From positions 1,178,001-1,242,000 of the forward strand of contig NZ_AP024651.1 of NCBI RefSeq assembly GCF_019977295.1: a DNA stretch of 64,000 bases. Direction: 5' to 3'. The notes under the pieces were generated by a model. The model was not told where the DNA came from. It made no database searches and worked only from the letters and a program-made list of their open reading frames with translations. This stretch comes from Arthrobacter sp. StoSoilB20 (GTDB lineage: Bacteria; Actinomycetota; Actinomycetes; Actinomycetales; Micrococcaceae). Shown here one piece after another: positions 16,483-23,979 of the stretch. The position numbers and the translations under genes are program-made. Position 1 is the stretch's first letter, and every line of letters begins with the position of its first letter.

Positions 16483-17838
16483 ATGAAGAACAATCATCGC
16501 TTCCGGCGGGCAGCCGGCGCCGCTCTGGCGGCAAGCCTCCTGATGGGTGGCCTCGCCGCCTGCAGTGGCTCCGGCACAACGGCCAACGCCGGGGCCGAAG
16601 GCGCCAGCGCCGAGGACATCGCGAAGGCACTGGACACCGAGACCACCCTCACAGTGTGGGGTTGGGCGCCGCAGCTCGAACCAATCGTGGAGGCCTTCGA
16701 AGCCAAGTACCCCAAGGTCCACGTCAACCTGGAAAACGTGGGAACGGGCAACGCCCACTACACCAAGCTGCAGAACGCTGTTAAGGCCGGAAGCGGGGCT
16801 CCGGACGTTGCACAGATCGAATACAACGCCCTGCCGCAGTTCGCCCTGTCCGATTCCTTGGTCAACCTGAAGGACTTCGGCGCGGAGGAGCTCAAGGACA
16901 ATTACACAGCGTCAACTTGGGGCTCGGTGAACCTCAACGGTGGCGTCTACGCCCTGCCGCAGGACTCAGGTCCCATGGCCATGTTCTACCGGGCCGACGT
17001 CTTCGAAAAGCACGGCATCAGCATCCCCACCACGTGGGATGAGTACGTTGAAGCCGGCAAGAAGCTCCACGCTGCGGATCCCAAGGCTTACATCACCAGT
17101 GACACCGGCGATGCCGGTTTCACCACCAGCATGATCTGGCAGGCCGGCGGCAAGCCCTACACGCTGGACGGAAGCACCAAAGTAGCCGTTGATCTCCAGG
17201 ATGAAGGCGCCAAGAAGTGGACCGGCACCTGGAACCAGCTGCTCAAGAACGATCTCCTCTCGCCCGTCACCAGCTGGAGCGACGAATGGTACAAGGGCCT
17301 CTCGGACGGAAGCATCGCCACGCTGATCATCGGCGCATGGATGCCCGCAAACCTCGAATCGGGTGCGGCAGGCGCGAGCGGTCAGTGGCGGGTAGCCCCA
17401 ATGCCGACCTACGAGAAGGGCGCAGCCGCAACGGCTGAGAATGGTGGCGGTGGCGACGCCGTACTGAAGCAGAGCAAGAACAAGGCTGCGGCCTACGGCT
17501 TCCTCCAGTTCGCAAACGGCCCTGAAGGATCCAAGATCCACGCTGCAAACGGTGGCTTCCCGTCCACCACGGCCGATCTTGAGAGCGATTCGTTCCTGAA
17601 CGCCGAGAACGCCTACTTCGGCGGCCAGAAGATCAACGAGGTCCTGGTGCAGGCGTCGAAGGACGTGGTGCCGGGCTGGAGCTACCTTCCCTTCCAGACC
17701 TACGCCAACAGCATCTACAGCGACACCGTTGGCCAGGCTTACGGCTCCAAGGGTGACCTGAACGACGGCTTGAAGGCTTGGCAGGACGCCACCGCCAAGT
17801 ACGGACAGCAGCAGGGCTTCACCGTTACCACCAAGTAA
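16483..17838 (+). CDS. Sugar ABC transporter substrate-binding lipoprotein (transporter 2)
   Basis: This is a 451-residue family 1 solute-binding protein. It has a short signal peptide (MKNNHRFRRAAG, then a hydrophobic core) and a lipobox LAAC, with lipidated Cys27. TLTVWGWAPQLEPIVEAFEAKYPKV is a standard SBP N-terminal strand-helix region. The ATG follows GAAAGGCACC. It lies just upstream of the GH35 beta-galactosidase gene, which argues for a beta-galactoside ligand. Transport would need a shared ATPase encoded elsewhere. Confidence 0.93.
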   Translation: MKNNHRFRRAAGAALAASLLMGGLAACSGSGTTANAGAEGASAEDIAKALDTETTLTVWGWAPQLEPIVEAFEAKYPKVHVNLENVGTGNAHYTKLQNAVKAGSGAPDVAQIEYNALPQFALSDSLVNLKDFGAEELKDNYTASTWGSVNLNGGVYALPQDSGPMAMFYRADVFEKHGISIPTTWDEYVEAGKKLHAADPKAYITSDTGDAGFTTSMIWQAGGKPYTLDGSTKVAVDLQDEGAKKWTGTWNQLLKNDLLSPVTSWSDEWYKGLSDGSIATLIIGAWMPANLESGAAGASGQWRVAPMPTYEKGAAATAENGGGGDAVLKQSKNKAAAYGFLQFANGPEGSKIHAANGGFPSTTADLESDSFLNAENAYFGGQKINEVLVQASKDVVPGWSYLPFQTYANSIYSDTVGQAYGSKGDLNDGLKAWQDATAKYGQQQGFTVTTK

Positions 17839-17909
17839 GGCCGTGGCGCGGGTCCAGGGCGTCCCCCGGTCCTGGACTCTGCTCCACCATTTCAGATTGG
17901 ATTTCCCCT

Positions 17910-19679
17910 ATGCCAACCTTCACCATCGGCGAGCAGGACTTCATGCTCGACGGTCAGCCCCATCGGATTCTCTCCGGCGCTTTGCACTACTTCCGCGTCC
18001 ATCCGGATCAATGGGCGGACCGGATCCGGAAGGCCCGGCAAATGGGGCTCAACACCATTGAGACCTACATTCCGTGGAACGCGCATGCTCCCTCCCCGGA
18101 GGTCTTCGATACCTCAGGTGGCTTGGACCTTGGCCGTTTCCTGGACCTCGTCGCTGCGGAAGGGATGCACGCGATCGTTCGCCCGGGGCCGTACATCTGT
18201 GCGGAATGGGATAACGGCGGGCTCCCTGCTTGGCTGTTTGACCGTGGCGCTGCTGCCATCCGGGCCGATGATCCCGTGTATATGGCAGCCCTCACCGAGT
18301 ATCTCGAGCAGCTCGCACCCATCCTGGTTCCCCGCCAGATAGATGCCGGCGGTCCCATCATCCTGATCCAGATTGAGAACGAGTACGGTGCCTACGGCGC
18401 CGACCGTTTCTACCTGGAAAAGCTCGTCAAGGTCAACCGGGAAATGGGGCTGACCGTGCCGTTCACCACGGTTGACCAGCCGCAGGATGACATGTTGGCC
18501 AACGGCAGCCTCCCGGAACTGCACAAGACGGGCTCGTTCGGCAGCCGCTCTGCGGAGCGCCTGGAAACACTTCGCCGCCATCAGCCCACCGGCCCCCTCA
18601 TGTGTTCTGAATTCTGGGTGGGCTGGTTCGATCACTGGGGAGCGCACCACCACACCACAACCGTGGAGCAGTCCGCCAACGATCTGGAGGTGCTGCTGGA
18701 GCTTGGCGCGTCCGTGAATATCTACATGTTCCACGGCGGCACCAACTTTGGATTCACCAACGGCGCGAACGACAAGGGTGTTTACCAGCCGATCGTTACC
18801 AGCTACGACTACGACGCCCCTTTGGACGAAGCTGGAAACCCGACGCCGAAGTACTGGGCCTTCCGCGAGGTTATTTCCAAATACACAACCCTCGACGACG
18901 ACGACGTTCCGGCCCCGCCCCAGCTTGGTTCGGCACTGTCCGTCAACCTGACGCAATCACTGCCGCTGTGGGATTGCCTGGACAGGCTCGGGAAGTGGAC
19001 CTCGCACGAGGGAATCCGCTCCCACGACGAGCTGGGCCACTACTCCGGATTCACTCTCTACCGCAGAGGAATCGAAGTTTCCGGCCACGCTGTGCTGGAG
19101 TTCGACGAAGTACGTGACCGGGCCCAGGTGTTCCTGGACAGGGTGCCGGTGGGAATCCTCTCCCGGGATCACCATGAAAGGTCTCTGGCGCTGCCCCATG
19201 ACGCGGTTGGCACCTTGGAAATCCTGGTGGAGGACCAAGGGCGCGTGAACTACGGTCCCCGTTTGGGGGAGTCCAAGGGTTTGATCGGAAATGCCCGGAT
19301 CAACGGAGAAACCCTCTGGAACTGGGACATCCTTCCCTTGGAACTCGACGACGCAGTTCCGGTCTCAGCGGCATTGGAGGAACAACCCTCCCTTCCTGAC
19401 GTACCAGTGTCCGGGCCCGTCTTTGTCCATGGGACTTTTGACCTCCCCGGCGGTGGCGATACTTTCCTTTCCACCAAGGGTTGGACCAAAGGAGCGGTGT
19501 GGATCAACGGCTTCTGCCTGGGACGGTACTGGTCCCGAGGACCGCAGGCCACGCTTTACGTTCCAGGCTCCCTCCTGCGTAAGCACGGCAACACCATCAC
19601 CGTGCTTGAACTCCAAGCGGCCACCCACAGCTCCGTTTCCTTCGTGGCCAGCAACGATCTGGGCCATACGGAGTTCTGA
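17910..19679 (+). CDS. GH35 beta-galactosidase
   Basis: From ATG 17910 the enzyme has 589 residues; upstream in-frame codons overlap the binding-protein gene and encode no family sequence. The GH35 barrel (about 8-330) starts SGALHYFRVHPDQWADRI. It has the acid/base Glu158 in IENEYGAYG and the nucleophile Glu234 in MCSEFWVGW, placed as in human GLB1 (Glu188/Glu268). C-terminal beta domains follow, ending with WINGFCLGRYW. There is no signal peptide, so it acts in the cytoplasm on imported beta-galactosides and releases galactose for the following aldose 1-epimerase and GalE. Confidence 0.94.
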   Translation: MPTFTIGEQDFMLDGQPHRILSGALHYFRVHPDQWADRIRKARQMGLNTIETYIPWNAHAPSPEVFDTSGGLDLGRFLDLVAAEGMHAIVRPGPYICAEWDNGGLPAWLFDRGAAAIRADDPVYMAALTEYLEQLAPILVPRQIDAGGPIILIQIENEYGAYGADRFYLEKLVKVNREMGLTVPFTTVDQPQDDMLANGSLPELHKTGSFGSRSAERLETLRRHQPTGPLMCSEFWVGWFDHWGAHHHTTTVEQSANDLEVLLELGASVNIYMFHGGTNFGFTNGANDKGVYQPIVTSYDYDAPLDEAGNPTPKYWAFREVISKYTTLDDDDVPAPPQLGSALSVNLTQSLPLWDCLDRLGKWTSHEGIRSHDELGHYSGFTLYRRGIEVSGHAVLEFDEVRDRAQVFLDRVPVGILSRDHHERSLALPHDAVGTLEILVEDQGRVNYGPRLGESKGLIGNARINGETLWNWDILPLELDDAVPVSAALEEQPSLPDVPVSGPVFVHGTFDLPGGGDTFLSTKGWTKGAVWINGFCLGRYWSRGPQATLYVPGSLLRKHGNTITVLELQAATHSSVSFVASNDLGHTEF

Positions 19680-19681
19680 CC

Positions 19682-20677
19682 ATGACACTGACTCAAGCAA
19701 TAACGGCAGGAATTGCTGCTCCGACCGGCCGTCAGTTTCGGATTTCCGCGGAATCGGAAACCGACGGCCGCGTGGTCACGGCGGTGATCACTGAGATCGG
19801 TGGCACCATCCGCAGCCTCACCGTGGACGGCGAGCCCTTGATCGAGGAGTTTCCCGAGTTCGGGCTTCCCAAACACTGCGAGGGGGAGCTCCTCATTCCT
19901 TGGCCCAACAGGGTCCGGGATGGGCGATGGTCGCATGACGGACAAGACCTCCAGTTGGCCATCAGCGAACCCGAGCGCAGCAACGCCATTCATGGCCTGG
20001 TCAGGCTGCGTCCCCACACGCTGGTTCGCCGGTCCGCCAGCGAGCTGATCCTTCAGGTTCGGATCTACCCGAGCGAGGGCTACCCGTTCGCTGTGGACGT
20101 GGAGACCACTTACTCGGTATCGCCGGAGGGGCTGACGGTCACCCATGCGTTGACCAACAAGTCAGGCACGCCCGCGCCTGCGGCCATCGGCGCCCACCCG
20201 TACCTGCGGGTTGGTTCTACGCCCATGCAGGAGGTTTCCTTGACCCTCAACGCTGCCTCATATGTGGTGGTGGATGAGCGTCTAAACCCCGTGGGCACGT
20301 CCCCTGTTTCCGGGACCCCCATGGATCTGTCCGCAGGGCCCAAAGTGGGCTGGCTGCACCTGGACACAGCATTCCTGGATCTCACTCCTGCTCCGGACGG
20401 AAGGTACCGGCACCTCCTGGAAGCACCCAACAGAGACGCCGTTGAGGTCTGGGGCGATGCCAACTATCAGTACGCGCAGGTGTACACCACTAAGAGCTAT
20501 CCAGCGGGAGGCCACCGGACCGCGGTAGCGGTGGAACCCATGACGGCGCTCCCCAACGCTTTCAATTCCGGTGCCGGCCTGCGCTGGCTTGAACCGGGGG
20601 AGGAATGGATTTCGACCTGGGGTATTTCACACCGGTTCGGCCCCGCACAGGGCAACCACCATAGAGGAGACAACTGA
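19682..20677 (+). CDS. Aldose 1-epimerase family protein
   Basis: The 331-residue protein belongs to the galactose mutarotase-like superfamily: NAIHGLVRLRPHT and IGAHPYLRV hold the two conserved histidines, and a Glu near the C-terminus (VAVEPMTALPNAF) matches the catalytic base. It starts 2 nt after the beta-galactosidase stop codon and ends 2 nt before galE, so it is part of one operon. It would convert beta- to alpha-galactose released by GH35. Confidence 0.9.
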   Translation: MTLTQAITAGIAAPTGRQFRISAESETDGRVVTAVITEIGGTIRSLTVDGEPLIEEFPEFGLPKHCEGELLIPWPNRVRDGRWSHDGQDLQLAISEPERSNAIHGLVRLRPHTLVRRSASELILQVRIYPSEGYPFAVDVETTYSVSPEGLTVTHALTNKSGTPAPAAIGAHPYLRVGSTPMQEVSLTLNAASYVVVDERLNPVGTSPVSGTPMDLSAGPKVGWLHLDTAFLDLTPAPDGRYRHLLEAPNRDAVEVWGDANYQYAQVYTTKSYPAGGHRTAVAVEPMTALPNAFNSGAGLRWLEPGEEWISTWGISHRFGPAQGNHHRGDN

Positions 20678-20679
20678 CC

Positions 20680-21654
20680 ATGGCATGGCTAGTAACTGGA
20701 GGAGCCGGCTACATCGGCTCACACGTAGCCCAAGCACTCATGGATGACGGCCACGGCGTGGTGGTCATCGATGACCTGTCCAGCGGTAAGCGCGGATTTG
20801 TGCAGGAAGGTGCTGCTTTCGAGCAGGGATCACTGCTGGATACTGAATTCCTCAAAGAAGTATTCGATCGCAACGATGTGGCGGGCGTGATCCACCTAGC
20901 GGGTTTCAAGTACGCCGGTGTATCGGTTGAATGGCCGCTTCACACCTATTTCCAGAACGTCACCGGTACAGGAAACCTGCTCGCCGCCATGGAAGCAGCC
21001 TCTGTGCGCGCGATCGTCTTTTCCTCGAGCGCCGCCGTGTATGGGAATACGGATGTGGATCTCGTGACCGAATCGACGCTGACGAGGCCGGAATCTCCCT
21101 ATGGCGAATCCAAGCTCATTGGTGAGTGGCTCATCGCAGACCAATCACGGGCAACCGGGCTTCGCCATACATCCCTCCGGTACTTCAACGTGGTCGGCTC
21201 CGGAATCGCGGACGTGGTGGATGTCAGCCCCCACAATCTGTTTCCCTTGGTCTTCCAAGCGCTGAAGGACGGCGCAACGCCAAAGATCTTTGGCACCGCA
21301 TACGCCACGCCGGATGGCAGTTGCGTTCGGGACTACGTCCACGTTGCTGATGTTGCCGCGGCCCACGTGGAAGCTGCCCGGAAGCTCCAGGAAGGTGTTG
21401 ACCTTGAGCCCGTCTACAACCTCGGCAGCGGCACCGGTGTATCCGTCCGTCAGATCATGACTGAAATGGCCTCTGTGACGGGGATTCAGTTCGCTCCACA
21501 AATTTGCGCAGCCCGGCCCGGCGATCCTGCCCGGATCGTCGCTTCCGGCGAACTGGCACGCCGGGACATCGCCTGGGAACCGAGGCATACGCTCCGGGAC
21601 ATGATCTCCAGCGCCTGGGCGGCAGCCGGGAACCAGAAGTTATCCACCCAATAG
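20680..21654 (+). CDS. galE: UDP-glucose 4-epimerase
   Basis: The 324-residue extended short-chain dehydrogenase/reductase has the NAD-binding motif TGGAGYIGSH (residues 6-15), the catalytic SSSAAVYG serine region and the YGESK motif with Tyr141 and Lys145. Its family converts UDP-galactose to UDP-glucose in the Leloir pathway. It closes the GH35-mutarotase-galE run. GalK and GalT are not present in this window and must lie elsewhere. Confidence 0.93.
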   Translation: MAWLVTGGAGYIGSHVAQALMDDGHGVVVIDDLSSGKRGFVQEGAAFEQGSLLDTEFLKEVFDRNDVAGVIHLAGFKYAGVSVEWPLHTYFQNVTGTGNLLAAMEAASVRAIVFSSSAAVYGNTDVDLVTESTLTRPESPYGESKLIGEWLIADQSRATGLRHTSLRYFNVVGSGIADVVDVSPHNLFPLVFQALKDGATPKIFGTAYATPDGSCVRDYVHVADVAAAHVEAARKLQEGVDLEPVYNLGSGTGVSVRQIMTEMASVTGIQFAPQICAARPGDPARIVASGELARRDIAWEPRHTLRDMISSAWAAAGNQKLSTQ

Positions 21655-21684
21655 CACTGCAACGCACTATCCCAAAGGAACATC

Positions 21685-21900
21685 ATGATCGAGGCGCCTG
21701 AACTTTTGGCAACCATCACGGCTACCAGCAAGACCACCATGGAGAATAACCTCAACGCCGCCATCCAGGCTGCGGAGCAGCGTGCGCGCAATGAAGGCCG
21801 CCGCGGGATCCTGGTCACGCGGCTGGACTATGCGTCCTACACGGTGGAACTCTCACCGGACGTGCCCTACGGCTACACCTATGAGAAGCATGACGCCTGA
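21685..21900 (+). CDS. Small hypothetical protein upstream of the LPATG gene
   Basis: The 71-residue product is not a family I recognise. It has a helical Ala/Asn/Glu-rich middle and a short beta-like C-terminal half (ILVTRLDYASYTVELSPDVP), with no signal peptide or membrane segment. The ATG follows AAAGGAACATC. Its stop overlaps the start of the LPATG-protein gene by 11 bp, so the two are likely translationally coupled. It is 30 bp downstream of galE and may belong to that operon. Confidence 0.65.
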   Translation: MIEAPELLATITATSKTTMENNLNAAIQAAEQRARNEGRRGILVTRLDYASYTVELSPDVPYGYTYEKHDA

Positions 21901-22255
21901 GGCGAAGGGATCGCGGGGCATGCCTCGCTCCGCCCGGCGGCGCTTCACTGTTCGAAGTCGTTCAGCGGATTCTGCCAGGATTCTGTTGTCATGCGTGCTG
22001 GTCGGCTTCAGCCTGGTGCTGGGGCTTACGCCGGGTTGGGCTTCGGAGATCAACGGCTCCGACATCAAGATCAGTGTTGACATTGCGCCGCGCACAGAAT
22101 GTAGCGGTCAGTGTCTTCCGAACGGACTCCCCGCGACGGGCCTCGACCCCGTAGGGGCCCTCGTGGCTGCCGGGCTCTGCGGCGGGACCGGGGTGCTCCT
22201 CCTGTTCTTCGGTCGGGGGCAAACCGCCACGAGACGCCTTTCCACGGGCGGCTAG
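21890..22255 (+). CDS. Small LPATG sortase-anchored surface protein (CscD-like)
   Basis: This 121-residue protein has a basic N-terminus, a signal-peptide hydrophobic core (about 31-48) and a short acidic mature part (EINGSDIKISVDIAP). An LPATG sortase motif (80-84), a hydrophobic helix (about 88-107) and the basic tail RGQTATRR complete a textbook cell-wall sorting signal. Only about 30 residues would be exposed, as in the small LPxTG proteins of Firmicutes csc clusters. ATG 21890 overlaps the upstream gene; ATG 21920 is an alternative start that keeps the signal peptide. A WxL-like gene follows downstream. Confidence 0.8.
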   Translation: MTPEAKGSRGMPRSARRRFTVRSRSADSARILLSCVLVGFSLVLGLTPGWASEINGSDIKISVDIAPRTECSGQCLPNGLPATGLDPVGALVAAGLCGGTGVLLLFFGRGQTATRRLSTGG

Positions 22256-22576
22256 GCCGAGGACGCGACATCATGGATGCACGCCCGCCAAAAGGTACAA
22301 AAACCCCTTGCTGGGCACCAGTATTCCGTGTAAGTTTACGTAAACATTATTAGGAATCTTTGCACCTGGTTCCCTGAATCATCTGCTTCGATGCGCATAG
22401 CCGCGCATCGCCCAGCATGCCCGCCAACCCTCGAGGCAACCGCTCACAGCGGGCGAGGGAGGGTGGAATTTCGCCCAATGGGGCTCTGTATACGAGCACA
22501 GAGTCCGCCCTGGCGCTTCCCTTACCGACACCTCTGGACATGAATCTCCCCCGCATTGCAATGAAGGAGCAAGACG
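22256..22576. other. 321-bp intergenic leader of the second WxL-like gene
   Basis: It holds a LacI-type operator at 22332-22347 and then about 230 nt of leader. No convincing small gene, terminator or riboswitch is visible. Confidence 0.5.
22332..22347. promoter_or_regulatory. LacI-type operator upstream of WxL-like gene 2
   Basis: AAGTTTACGTAAACAT has a 12-bp perfect palindromic core, GTTTACGTAAAC, identical to the core upstream of transporter 1. Confidence 0.7.
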
Positions 22577-23200
22577 ATGAGCAAAGCAAGCTTGATCGTA
22601 AGAATCTCAGCAGTTGCCGCTGGCACTGCCTTACTGGCCGGCGTGGCCGGAGCCGCACTGGCTGAAGAAAACCATGGCGACCAGGACGTCGACGTGAACG
22701 TGGCGATTGCGCAGATCGATGAGCCGGGAATTCTGGCCATGAGCGTGGCAGGAACCACGGCCACCCTGACGGAAGCCGGCTCGTCTCCCACCGTGCGCCA
22801 ATTCACGGGTTCGCTGCCCACGGTAACGGTGACTGATACGCGACTCCCGGACCAGATCCCGGCCGGTGCCGGCTGGTACGTCATTGGTACATCCACCGAC
22901 TTCACTGGAACCACGGGCCAGCCGGCGATCGGCGCTGGACATTTGGGGTGGTCCCCTTCGCTGATTAACGGTGGTGAATCGGGGCAGGTCGCCGAGGGTG
23001 ACGTTGTGGAAACGGTCATGGACACGGGCGCGGACTCAGTTGGCCTGGTGGACCAGGAATTGCTGGCCCTGGCCCTGGACTCAGCAGCGATTGCGCCTGA
23101 AGGGCAGTGGACAGCAACGGCCGGATTGTTCCTCCGCACGCCTGCTACCGTCGCACCCGGTGACTACACTGCGAACCTGACGTTGTCGTTGTTCGAGTAG
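22577..23200 (+). CDS. Secreted WxL-like surface protein (csc-type), paralogue 2
   Basis: The 207-residue protein is the close paralogue of the one at 2959-3582. It shares the mature N-terminus NHGDQDVDVNV, the MSVAGT block, the GWYVIGTSTDF segment, the VGLVDQELLALALDS block and the end GDYTANLTLSLFE. A signal peptide spans about residues 1-30 (GAALAEE cleavage region). The ATG follows AAGGAGCAAGACG. No DUF916 gene is adjacent here; the LPATG gene lies upstream and a DUF1349 gene downstream. The upstream operator suggests induction with the saccharide transporters. Function at the surface is inferred. Confidence 0.72.
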   Translation: MSKASLIVRISAVAAGTALLAGVAGAALAEENHGDQDVDVNVAIAQIDEPGILAMSVAGTTATLTEAGSSPTVRQFTGSLPTVTVTDTRLPDQIPAGAGWYVIGTSTDFTGTTGQPAIGAGHLGWSPSLINGGESGQVAEGDVVETVMDTGADSVGLVDQELLALALDSAAIAPEGQWTATAGLFLRTPATVAPGDYTANLTLSLFE

Positions 23201-23303
23201 ACGCTTTGCTGGTCCGGCCCCTGGGGGAGCCGGACTATTCTCTGTGTCCAGTATGAAAAAGTTGCAGAGGAATGTCCTGACTGCCGAATACAAGGAGCGC
23301 CCA

Positions 23304-23906
23304 TTGATCCCCGAAATACCAGGACTGCCGCCCATGGAGTGGACCTCAACGCCCGGTCATGCCAGCTACGGCGAAGCGGACGGGACATTGGTGCTCACGG
23401 CAGCTCCCGGCGTTGATTGGACCAACGATTCCCTGGGCGGGGTGCCGCAACATGGCGCCACGGCACTGGGGTTCAGGGCTCCCGCGGCTTTCTCGCTCTC
23501 GGCCAGGGTCCTGGTGGCCTCACCCCGGACAACGTTCGACGCCGGCGTGCTGACATTGTGGGCGGACAGCGACCACTGGGCAAAGCTCTGCTTCGAGTAT
23601 TCACCGCAGGGCGAAGCCATGGTGGTCAGTGTGGTCACCAACGGATTCTCCGACGATTCGAATGGGCCCGTGGTCACTGCTCCATGGGTTTACCTTCGCA
23701 TCAGCAGGGTGGGCCCGGCATGGGCGTTCCACTCGTCAGCCGATGGCAGTGCGTGGGACTTTGTCCGCCTTTTCAGGCTGGAATCCGAGAAACCCGTGCA
23801 CGTTGGCTTCATGTCCCAGGCGCCGATGGGAGAGAGCTGCGAGGCACGTTTTGATGCCATCACCTTGACGGAAGAACCTCCTGCGGACCTGCGCGACGGA
23901 AGTTAG
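23304..23906 (+). CDS. DUF1349 (concanavalin-like) domain protein
   Basis: This protein of about 200 residues matches DUF1349/YteU-like beta-jelly-roll proteins: WTSTPGHASYG at the start, DAGVLTLWADSDHWAKLCFEYS in the middle and HVGFMSQAPMGESCEARFD near the end. The TTG at 23304 is chosen because AAGGAG lies 6 nt upstream and the conserved domain begins right after. An upstream GTG (23244) would add 20 poorly matching residues. There is no signal peptide, so it is probably cytoplasmic. Related proteins occur in carbohydrate-utilisation loci; the activity is not known. Confidence 0.75.
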   Translation: MIPEIPGLPPMEWTSTPGHASYGEADGTLVLTAAPGVDWTNDSLGGVPQHGATALGFRAPAAFSLSARVLVASPRTTFDAGVLTLWADSDHWAKLCFEYSPQGEAMVVSVVTNGFSDDSNGPVVTAPWVYLRISRVGPAWAFHSSADGSAWDFVRLFRLESEKPVHVGFMSQAPMGESCEARFDAITLTEEPPADLRDGS

Positions 23907-23979
23907 TCCCGGTCAAACGGGTGCAGCGGGTGCCTGTGGATATCCGGATGCTTAGGTAAGCCAAACAAGGTAAGTTGGC

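Noticed and set aside
23244-23303. GTG 23244 as the start of the DUF1349 gene
   Set aside because: The added 20 residues do not resemble the family, and TTG 23304 has a well-spaced AAGGAG.
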